From NCBI GenBank assembly GCA_009731375.1, contig BJOX01000272.1, positions 175,539 to 239,538 of the forward strand: a stretch of 64,000 bases of DNA, given 5' to 3'. The stretch is from Paulinella micropora (Eukaryota; Cercozoa; Imbricatea; Euglyphida). Of the stretch, positions 48,990 through 61,372 are shown piece by piece. The position numbers and the translations under genes are program-made. The notes beneath the pieces are model-generated. The model searched no databases. It worked only from the letters and a program-made list of their open reading frames with translations, and was not told the origin of the DNA. Every line of letters starts with the position of its first letter. Positions within the stretch are counted from its first letter, which is position 1.

Positions 48990-49071
<82 letters not shown>
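48990..49071. repeat. (CT)n microsatellite
   Basis: Perfect CT repeat running out of the gap to 49071. Confidence 0.95.
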
Positions 49072-49074
<3 letters not shown>

Positions 49075-49122
49075 ATGCGTGTATTTAGGGAGTGCTCATG
49101 TGTGTATTTCCCTATCCATCAG

Positions 49123-49241
49123 AATCTATCTATTCGTCGGTGTGCCAAATCTGTACTTGCGATTAGGGCAGAGTGATAATATGCTTGGACTTGTTCTGCT
49201 ATCTCTCGACCACACACAAGCGATCTCCATCAATGCCACCG

Positions 49242-49297
<56 letters not shown>

Positions 49298-49889
49298 CTT
49301 TCCTTTCCTTTCATTTCCTTTCCTGTCCTTTCCTGTCCTGTCCTGTCCTTCCTTTCCTTTCCTTTCCTTTCCTTTCGTTTCCTTTCTTTTCCTTTCTTTT
49401 CCTTTCTTTTCTTTTGTTTTCTTTTCTTTTCTTTTCTTGCTTTCCTTTCCTTTCCTTTCTTTTCTTTTCTTTCCTTTTCTTTCCTTTCCTTTCTTTCTTT
49501 CAATCTTTTTTCTTTTTTTCTTTTTTTCTTTCTTTCTTTCTTTCTTTCTTTTTCTTTCATTTCCTCATTTCCCTTCTTCTTTTTCTTCTTTTTCTTCTTT
49601 TTCTTCTTCTTCTTCTTCTTCTTCTTCTTCTTCTTCTTCTTCTTCCTTCTTCCTTCTTCCTTCTTCCTTCTTCCTTCTTCCTTCTTCCTTCCTTCTTCCT
49701 TCTTCTTCTTCTTCTTCTTCTTCTTCTTCTTCTTCTTCTTCTTCTTCTTCTTCTTCTTGTTCTTCTTCTTCTTCTTCTTCTTCTTCTTCTTCTTCTTCTT
49801 CTTCTTCTTCTTCTTCTCCGCTGTGTGTAGATCCTCGCTAGCTGCCCCAGTGTGGCAGGCATGGGCCTTAGAGGTCTCTCTCTCTCTCT

Positions 49890-49939
<50 letters not shown>

Positions 49940-49973
49940 ATCTGTCTTGCTTGTATTATGTGTNNNNNNNNNN

Positions 49974-50022
<49 letters not shown>

Positions 50023-50070
50023 CGTCTCTCTCTCTCTCTCTCTTTTTCTTTCTCTCTCTCTCTCTCTTTT

Positions 50071-50105
<35 letters not shown>

Positions 50106-51912
50106 CCGCTATTGCTTTGCTTGTATATGCAACTAGGCTGAAACCCTCTTTCTGTATGTGTCTTGCAGTATCATACTGTACGCGACCAGACCACCATCAA
50201 ATACGACAGCACATCCTCAGGCAAAGGTCAGCGCTTGCATGTATGTATGTATGCACGTATGTATGTATGTATGCATGTATGTATGTATGTATGTATGTGT
50301 GCATGGTATTATGCGAAAAAACTGCTATGTTGTTGCTTACATAGGCCTGAAGGCTCTGACGACTGCAGATGCCTCAGGTCGTTACCAAGCGGACTTCGCA
50401 GGCTCCGACTCGTTGGTCACAGCAGACATGTACCAAAAATTCCCTACCCTCCAGGTCCGCAACACAGGCGGGTTGTCCCGTCCACTACCCCACTGCTGCC
50501 TTGTTGTCCCAGCTACTGCCCCACCACGGCCTTGTTATCCCAGCCATTGTCCCACTTCTGCCTTGTTCTCCCATCTATTTCCACACTATCACTATTGCCT
50601 TGTTTTTTCCCATCTGTTCCCACACTATCAGTATGTATTATTGTCCCATCTATTACCACATTATTGCCATGTTGTCCCATCCACTACCCACTTTTCCATT
50701 GTTTCTCCGTCTACTGCCCCACGATTGCCTTGTTTCCACAATCTACTGCCGACTTTTCCCTTGCTGCCCCGTCTACTGCCCCACTATTGCCTGCTTGTCC
50801 AATCTACTGACCCACTTTTGCCTTCTTGTCCCATCTACTGCCCCACTATTGCCTGGTTGTCCCATCTACTGCCCCACTATTGCCTTCTTGTCCATCTACG
50901 GTCCCACTTGCCTTTTTGTCCCATATACTTCCCCACTACTAGATGGTGCCTGCCCTGGTGGTTCCGCTAGCTATCATTTTCAATTTGGACGGCTTCAAAA
51001 CCACCGAGCTCGTACTGAACGTGGTATGCTATCTCAGGGATCTCTGCCATGTCATGTTATGTTATACTTTGTCATGTTATATCATTTTATGTTATGTCAT
51101 GATATGTCATGCATGGTTGTGTTATGTTATGCGAAGCTATTCAGCGGTCAGATTACCACTGGAACCACAGCGTGATATATATTATTTTATGTCATGTTAT
51201 GTCACGTTATACCTTGTTACGTTAATATTGTTACGTCATGTTATGGTATATTATGTTAGAGCTTCTGTCATATTATGTTAATATTATGTTATATTATGTT
51301 AAACTAAAGATATGACACCATGTCATGCTATATTATGTCATAGTAATTCTTTAGTTTAACATAGTATAACATAATATTAACACAATATGACAGAAAGCTC
51401 TAACATAATATACCATAACATGACGTAAAAATATTAACGTAACATTATGCTGTGTTATATTATTTCCAGCGTGTTGCAGCAAAGCTGTCAGATACAAAAG
51501 TTAATAATATATTATATTATGTTATGAGAAGTTCCTACATAAGTACAATCAACAATGACTTCAAACGCTTCGATCCCAGCCGATATTTGCATCCCCAACT
51601 TGTGCTATGGCTCATTAGAAAGCTCTTGACGAGGGCTTTCAAATGAGCCATTACACAAGCCACACAAACCAGAACCGGTTGAGAACGAATCGTTTGAAGT
51701 CATTGCTCGTTGTACTTAAGGACAAGGATTTTCTCATGTCATCTACGTGTGTAGGATGTTGCTGCAAAGCTTTTCAGCGGTCAGATCACCAACTGGAACC
51801 ATTCCGCCATCTCTGCTCTCAACCCGAGCAAGCTGCTCCCTAACCTCCCTGTGCGAGTCTTTGGGCGAGCCAAGTCCTCCGGGACCACCGAGATTCTCAC
51901 AAGGTAGGTAGG

Positions 51913-51947
<35 letters not shown>

Positions 51948-53450
51948 TAAAGAAGATCATGAAGTGGCTAAGGCTGGTGTAGAAACCACACATCCTAGAT
52001 AGATAGATAGGTAGGTAGGTAGGTAGGTAGGTAGGTAGGTAGGTAGATAGATAGATAAATAGATAGATAGTAAAGAAGATCATGAAGTACGCAAATAAAA
52101 ACGCAAGCACACATATATTTCTCTTCTGTTCAGATGATTACCATAACTGATAAATTACGACCTCGTGTTTTCGTGCTCACCCCTTGCTTTTTATTCATCG
52201 GTACAGAGCGCTAGTTTAGTTATTTCTTGGAATCGATTGGTCAAGTTTCTGTGATCATGAGAAGTTCCTTGTCCTTAAGTACAACGAGCAATGACTTCAA
52301 ACGATTCGTTCTCAACCGGTTCTGATTTGTGTGGCTTTTGTAATGGCTCATTTGAAAGCTCTTGTCAAGAGCTTTCTAATGAGCCATAGCACAGGTTGTG
52401 GATGGAAATATCGGCTGGGATCGAAGCGTTTGAAGTCATTGTTGATTGTACTTAAGAAGTAGGAACTTCTCCATGCTTTGTAGGTTCTTCGCGACCGAGA
52501 GCCCTGCGAACTGGCCCCACGGCGTGTTTGAGACGTGGCCCGCCAACCTCAGGTCCACACTACTGCCTCGTTGTCCCATCTACTGCTCCGCTATTGCCTT
52601 GTTTGTCTCATATTTTGCCCTGCTATTGCCTCGATGTCCCCATCTTTTGCCAACTAGTGTGATTTGTGTCGCATCCATAGCCTCACTATATGTATGTACA
52701 GGCCTGTAGTTAGTCAGTCAGAAAACGTGTACTCCTTGATCGGCAGCGTCATGTCCGAGCCAGGTCTTGCGCGGCGTGTGTGTGTATGGGGGGGGGGGGG
52801 GGGGGGAGGGANNNNNNNNNNTCGTAATTCTACTTATTTTGCAGAGGCAAGCTCAAAGTACAATTTCCACCATCGCGAAATCTTTTGGTTTCTGTTTTTC
52901 ATACAAGCCAGGAGAAGTTCCTTGTCCTTAAGTACAACGAGCAACGACTTCAAACGATTCGTTCTCGGCCGGTTCTGATTTGTGTGGCTTGTGTAATGGC
53001 TCATTTGAAAGCTCTCGTCAAGAGCTTTCTAATGAGCCATAACACAGGTTTTGGATGGAAATATCGGCTGGGATCGAAGCGTTTGAAGTCATTGTTGATT
53101 GTACTTAAGAAGTAGGAACTTCTCAGGATATAAGACGGGAAGGGTTTAGCTTCCGGAAATCACCGCTATTTCCGTAAATTTTTTCAGATTTTTTGTTGCC
53201 TTGTCTTCCCACTCTCAATTTGTCGATTAATTTTCTTATTCTAGGAGGTTTGGGCTACGTGGCGTACCCGTTCTGCCTGCTGACTACCGTCAAGTATGTC
53301 AGTTTTTCACTACTCGAACACGATGGAACATTGAAAATCGTGGCGCCTAGCATGGAGACCTTGCGAGCTACTATGGTACATACATAAATACATACATACA
53401 TACATACATACATACATACATGCATGCATACATACATACATACATACACA

Positions 53451-53510
<60 letters not shown>

Positions 53511-54006
53511 GTATATATTTCTCTACTATATATATAAAAATACACACATATATATATAATGTAAATATAAATATTATATGTATATGTAAATATTATGTAT
53601 ATATATATATATAGAATCGTATTGAACTGGATGACAAGCTGCATGCGAGCATCACGTCGACCCCTGGTGCGTCAGTTGAAGTTAGTGTTAATATTTATTA
53701 TAGTTCTGTTTAGGGTTAGGGCTGGGGCTTGGGTTGGGGATTGCTAGGGTTAAGGTTTGGGTTAGGGTTTGGGTTAGGGTTAGATTCAGGGTGCGTCGAA
53801 GCATCTCAACCAGTACTTGTTCACATCTCAGCCAATACTTTGTTTCCATTTAGGGGATTGGCCGCTGACTGACTTCACGTACGGCGTATTCCACCGGAGG
53901 AGCAACTTGACCTGCCAAAAAACCGCAGAAATCCTCAAGTTCTTTAGCTATGCCTTCACCAACCAAAACTCTAGGTGGGTTTACATATATGAAGAGGTGT
54001 GTGTGT

Positions 54007-54043
<37 letters not shown>

Positions 54044-54887
54044 NNNNNNNNNNNNNNNNNNNNNNNNNNNNNNNNNNNNNNNNNNNNNNNNNNNNNNNNN
54101 NNNNNNNNNNNNNNNNNNNNNNNNNNNNNNNNNNNNNNNNNNNNNNNNNNNNNNNNNNNNNNNNNNNNNNNNNNNNNNNNNNNNNNNNNNNNNNNNNNNN
54201 NNNNNNNNNNNNNNNNNNNNNNNNNNNNNNNNNNNNNNNNNNNNNNNNNNNNNTGGGAGCGAGGGGCCTCAAGTTCTTTAGCTACGTCTTCATCAACAAA
54301 AATTCTAGCTTTATATCATCCAATTATATATACTTGCTTATGTAGAGGTGTGTGTGTGTGTGTGGGGGGGGGTATAAAACATGTTATTTAATATTTCTAT
54401 TTATTACCATTCTACATCTGCATAGTGCATGCACATTCTTACTATTCTAGTAGGGATGCGGCGATCAACCTGGGCTCTTTCCCTCTACCTCTTGAACACG
54501 CAGACTACATTATACTACGGCTTATCTAATAAAATTCAATGCGCTTAGATCTCTGTCAATGTTTGCGTCTACAGCCTGTGTTATGGCTCATCAGAAAGCT
54601 CTTGATGAAAGCTTTCAAACGAGCCGCTACACACGCCCTCAAGATCAGAACCAGCTGAGAACGAAGAGTTTGAAATAATTGCTCATTGTGGTTAAGGACA
54701 AGGAGATATTATTGTTACTATAGGGATGTGGCATTCAACCTGGGCTATTTCCCTTTGCCTCGTGACCGCGTAGATTACATCATAGCGTATCTGTCCACGC
54801 TGCCGTGCCCAGAGACAGCTGAGTCTTACCTTGCCCTGGTACGTATACATTGATAATAGATAGTGGATGGTGGTGGTGGTGGTGGTT

Positions 54888-54945
<58 letters not shown>

Positions 54946-55055
54946 AAGTAGTAGTAGTAGCAGTAGTAGTAGTAGTAGTAGTTTATCTGTCCAAGCTTCC
55001 CTGCCAAGAGACAGCTGAGACCTACCTGGCCCCTGGTACTTTTATGGTAGGTAGG

Positions 55056-55102
<47 letters not shown>

Positions 55103-55129
55103 GATAGATAAGATAGATAGGATAGATAG

Positions 55130-55181
<52 letters not shown>

Positions 55182-55270
55182 TTGATAATAGATACTACAT
55201 CATAGTTTATCTGTCCAAGCTTCCCTGCCAAGAGACAGCTGAGACCTACCTGGCCCTGGTACTTTTATGG

Positions 55271-55333
<63 letters not shown>

Positions 55334-55439
55334 GAATAGATAAGATAGATAGATACGACAAGATAAGATAGATAAGATAGATAGATAGATAAGATAAGAT
55401 AGATAGATAGATAAGATAAGATAGATAGATAGATAAGAT

Positions 55440-55500
<61 letters not shown>

Positions 55501-55641
55501 GGATAGCTGGATACACATACAGATATACATACATTTTATTACATACGCAGGACTTCTCATATGAAGACAGTCACGACATAGTGCGGAACGCCATGGTTGG
55601 CCTAGCTGTGCTTGGCATCACATTGGCTGCAGGTCACTTAC

Positions 55642-55720
<79 letters not shown>

Positions 55721-56359
55721 CATACATACACAGACATACGCACATACATACATACATATACATCCATCCATACATACATACATACATACATACATACATA
55801 CATACATTCATACATACATACATTCATACATACATACATACATACATACATATTTACTTACTCACTTAGTGATACATACTGACCAACTAACTAGCCTTAC
55901 TTACTGAGTGACTGAGTGACTGATTGATTTGCTTGGCATCACGCTGGCTGCAGGTGAGGTGGCTTACTTACTTACTGACTGGCTGACTGGCTGACTGACT
56001 TACTGAAACCTAGTTACTCACTGACTGACTACCTGACTGACTGACCGTCTTACTGATTGACTGTCTTACTGACTGACTAACTTACTGACTAACTAATTAA
56101 CCTACTGACTGACTGACTGACTTACTGACTAACTAATTAACCTACTGACTGACTGACTTTCTTACTGACTGACTGACTTACTGACTAACTAATGAACCTA
56201 CTGACTGACTGACTGTCTTACTGACTGACTGACTTACTCACTAACTAATTAACCTACTGACTGACTGACTGATTTACTGACTGACTGACTTACTGACTAA
56301 CTAATTAACCTACTGACTGACTGACTTACTGACTGACTAACTTACTAACTAATTAACCT

Positions 56360-56390
<31 letters not shown>

Positions 56391-56635
56391 TACTGGCTAA
56401 CTAATTAACCTACTGACTGACTTACTGTCTTACCGACTGACTGACTTACTGACTAACTAATTAACCTACTGACTGACTGACTTTCTTACTGACTGACTGA
56501 CTTACTGACTAACTAATTAACCTACTGACTGACTGACTGTCTTACTGACTGACTGACTTACTCACTAACTAATTAACCTACTGACTGACTGACTGTCTTA
56601 CTGACTGACTGACTTACTCACTAACTAATTAACCT

Positions 56636-56666
<31 letters not shown>

Positions 56667-56919
56667 AACTAATAAACCTACTGACTGACTGACTGTCTTA
56701 CTGACTGACTGATTTACTGACTAACTAATTAACCTACTGACTGACTGACTGTCTTACTGACTGACTGACTTACTCACTAACTAATCAACCTACTGACTGA
56801 CTGACTGACTAATTACGTTGTGCAGGCCCTGCTCAAGCAGTTGAAAGCATACATACATACATACATACATACTTACTTACTTACTTACTGACTAACTTAC
56901 TTACTGCCCGGTGGCGCTG

Positions 56920-56956
<37 letters not shown>

Positions 56957-57040
56957 GCAGGTTTCTGGCTGTCAATCATCGCAGCGCGACACAGCCGTAT
57001 CTCACGCGTCGCGGGTCAGATAGATAGATACGATAGATAC

Positions 57041-57113
<73 letters not shown>

Positions 57114-57246
57114 GGTGGATAGGATAGATAGATAGATAGATAGATAGATAGGATAGGTAGGAAGGGTAGGATTAGTAATAGTAATAGTAGTAGTAGTAGT
57201 AGTAGCAGTAGTAGTAGCAGCAGCAGTAGTAATAGTAGTAGTAGTA

Positions 57247-57304
<58 letters not shown>

Positions 57305-57732
57305 GAATAATATACTTCCTCTAAGGCATACTGATGCAGCTGATGGCACGATCCGTTTCCGGACATGAGCCTCCATGCCCTTGTTCGAGGTGCTCCATCC
57401 CCACCTAGTCAGTCTCTCGACTGATTATAGGGGCCACCGATGGAGCTCCTGAGGGCAAGACTACACTAAGCCGAGGTTATTCCGCAGTCCCAACAACCTC
57501 TTGCAAAACGTTGCCGCATGTGCAAGTGCGTACACCAAGCATGATTGCTAGAACTACCTCAAAACCCCACCCATAACAATTTGGTATCCGCTGGGTCCAC
57601 GGGCTATCAACCGGCATAGCGGAGTTTAAGATCTTCGACAGGCGCCCAACGACCCTCCTCCCCAGCATCATCCACCAAATGGTTTTGAGTTGGCATCACA
57701 GTTTAACGCCGTAAGGCCATTGGGCTGAATAA

Positions 57733-57769
<37 letters not shown>

Positions 57770-57853
57770 GCGCGACACAGCCGTATCTCACGCGTCGCTG
57801 GTCAATAATAGTAATAGTAATAGTAATAGTAAAAGTAGTAGTAGTAGTAGTAA

Positions 57854-57897
<44 letters not shown>

Positions 57898-57921
57898 ATA
57901 ATAATAATAATAATAATAATA

Positions 57922-57989
<68 letters not shown>

Positions 57990-58169
57990 CATTATTCTAC
58001 GAAACTATCAACATTCATGCATACAAATAAAACATACAATGTACATACATGTATGTACAGAGTACATAACCACATATATACATACATTCATTCATACATA
58101 CACATACACATTCCGTATATACGTATATTATATTCCTATAGAGACAACATCTAACTTTGTTTACATAGC

Positions 58170-58231
<62 letters not shown>

Positions 58232-58276
58232 GCATCTATCTATCGCATCTATCTATCGTATCTATCTATCGTATCG

Positions 58277-58308
<32 letters not shown>

Positions 58309-58583
58309 CATCCATCTATCCATCCATCCATCCATCCATCTATCTATCTTTCTATCAAACTAATACGACAATTCAGAAACCATCACTTGAAAGCTTAAGG
58401 CAAGAGCTTTCCAACGGTGTGCTTGCCCTTGCATGTTTCGTATTTCAAATATCGATTGCGATGTGATAGGTAAACTCAATATTAAGATCAGTCTAAGAAT
58501 TCCGGCCACCCCAGCTTCCGGCCACTTTGACTGTGGCCCCTCGTTTTTCACCGTAACAATGACTGTCTATGAAAGTTGGGACA

Positions 58584-58618
<35 letters not shown>

Positions 58619-58933
58619 CCGGCGAAAATTGCCCGTTTTTCGCGGGTGGCCGGAAGCTTTTTTGAGGGTTTTCAAACAAATGACGGCTTGTTGCGACCAA
58701 TTTGTTCGTGGCCGGAATACTTAGACATAGCTTATTCCTATCTCTAGGCCTGGCCTTCACTTCCTTGTTCCTGCTGGGCTGTACACTCAACTACATCGCC
58801 ATGATCTTGTGGGCAGTCGTCCCCTACAACAGCCAACTCTGCCAGGCAATGCCATGTGCATCTATCTATCTATCTATCTATCTGTCTATCTACCTACCTA
58901 CCTACCTATCTACCTACCTACCTACCTATCTAC

Positions 58934-58996
<63 letters not shown>

Positions 58997-59178
58997 CCTA
59001 TCTACTTATCTGCTAATTACCTCGCCATGATCTGGTGGACACTCGCGCCCGACACCGACCCTATCTACCTATCTATCTATCTACCTATCTATCTATCTAT
59101 CTACCTACCTATTTATGTAACTATCTATCTATCTATCTACTTAACTACATCGCTACGACACCGACCAACTCTGCCAGG

Positions 59179-59240
<62 letters not shown>

Positions 59241-59268
59241 GTCTGTCTGTCTATCTATCTATCTATCC

Positions 59269-59336
<68 letters not shown>

Positions 59337-60781
59337 GGGAGCTTTGGTATCGCCTGTATCAGTCCCTTCCGTGCAAACATCACGGCTTAGCTGGGCATCG
59401 GGTTAATACTTTACCCACAGACTTCCTTGGTTGACGAAATCAGAAGCTCCTTTTTTCTGACATTAGTCGATATCTCATCAGTTGATCTCATCACTTACTC
59501 CACGGAGTGAACCAAGGCCACTTGAGGTGTCACTGACCCTCTCTTGGGCTTGGTTTTTTGAAATGGGTGCCATCTGTCGACAGACAGAGAATTAGGGGAT
59601 GGTGTGGGTGTGCTGGGCCCGTGGTGGGGTGCCTTATGTGTGCCTAGCCATACGCCTATAAGTCACATGCCGAAATAGCGACGGGAAGCACAATCCTGTT
59701 CCCTCAGGGTGCCCTTTCTCGCTTGTTGAGCCCGGAATAAAACCCACAGTGCTCTGTCGGTTTATACTAGACTGTCGAACAGCCTCGAAACTCCATCTGC
59801 TTACTGGGTCCTCTGTAATGGAGGTGGGAGCTCGTTCTGCAAGGGGCGCTTATGGAACGAGCCCTGGCCCCGCCTGGTACTAGGGAGCCTTGGTATCGCC
59901 TGTATCAGTCCCTTCCGTGCAAACATCACGGCTTAGCTGGGCATCGGGTTAATACTTTACCCACAGACTTCCTTGGTTGACGAAATCAGAAGCTCCTTTT
60001 TTCTGACATTAGTCGATATCTCATCTATCTATCTATCTATCTGCTCAACTACATCGTCATAATCTTGCCCTTGTGTCACCTCTATTGCCTCACTACTGCC
60101 ATTTTATCCCTCTATTGCCTCACTACTGCCATTCTGTCCGCTCTGTTGCATCACTACTGCCATTCTGTCATCTCTATTGCCTCACTACTGCCATTTTATC
60201 CCTCTATTGCCTCACTGCTGCCATTCTGTCCGCTGTTGCATCACTACTGCCATTCTATCACCTCTATTGCCTCACTACTGCCATTTCATCCCTCTATTGC
60301 CTCACTGCCATTCTGTCCGCTCTGTTGCATCACTACTGCCATTCTGTCACCTCTATTGCCTCACTACTGCCATTTTATCCCTCTATTGCCTCACTACTGC
60401 CATTCTGTCCGCTGTTGCATCACTACTGCCCTTGTGTCACCTATTGCCTCACTACTGCCATTTTATCCCTCTATTGCCTCACTACTGCCATTCTGTCCGC
60501 TCTGTTGCATCACTACTGTCATTCTGTCACCTCTATTGCCTCACTACTGCCATTTTATCGCTCTATTGCCTCACTACTGCCATTCTGTTTGCTCTTTTGC
60601 CTCACTACTGCCACTTTGTCCCCTCCATTGCCTCACTACTGCCATTCTGTCCCCGCTCTGTCGCACCCCCACTAGGCTCGTTTCCTGACAGTGATCATGG
60701 GCCACACCCTCATCCTGTCCGTAATGTTTTCCAAGTCAGGGGCGGTCTATTCCATCATCACCATGGCAAACAAGGTCCATA

Positions 60782-60834
<53 letters not shown>

Positions 60835-61035
60835 CATTCATCTATCTATCTTTCTATCTATAGGGCCACCTAAAACGCCTCGAGAACATGTCTACCCTGT
60901 CTATCTATCTATCTATCTATCCATTCATCTATCTATCTATCTGTAGGGCCACCTCAAACGCCTCGAGAACATGTCTACTCTGAAGTTCGTGTCCCGTACC
61001 TTCCTCATGTTGGTCTGTCTATCAATCTATCTATA

Positions 61036-61079
<44 letters not shown>

Positions 61080-61127
61080 CCTGAAGTTCGTGTCCCGTAC
61101 GTTCCTCATGTTGGTCTATCTATCTAC

Positions 61128-61192
<65 letters not shown>

Positions 61193-61291
61193 AGTCAGTG
61201 CTCTTTCCCGGCCCGCTACCCAGTCGCCGATTGGCGGCGGGGTGGAATGGATGCCTGTCTTCGGATATGCAGAGCTGATAGACCAAGCATG

Positions 61292-61372
<81 letters not shown>

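Larger units (their letters stand above)
49123..54838 (+). other. Exons of the PstS-type (type II periplasmic binding) half
   Basis: Exons: 49123-49242, 49831-49873, 50169-50226, 50345-50454, 50943-51023, 51755-51903, 52484-52552, 52702-52763, 53245-53375, 53615-53666, 53854-53974 and 54724-54838. All have AG before and GT after. Read in order they give [15 protein letters not shown], then [22 protein letters not shown], a hydrophobic [10 protein letters not shown] strand and [15 protein letters not shown]. After these come [32 protein letters not shown] and [10 protein letters not shown]. These are the successive conserved blocks of PstS, including the residues that ring the bound anion (Ser of GSD, SSGTT). 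The reading order equals the family order with no block missing. Confidence 0.85.

Noticed and set aside
54008-54043. Long G run as a functional G-quadruplex
   Set aside because: It abuts a 210-N gap, like the G run before the gap at 52812. Probably a sequencing breakpoint whose length is unreliable.
55861-56818. CRISPR-like regular array
   Set aside because: The units are ACTG tandem repeats without unique spacers; a minisatellite in an intron of a eukaryote.
57320-57770. Additional receptor exon between 57014 and 58748
   Set aside because: The flanking exons already join in phase and align with the family without a gap; no conserved block is missing.
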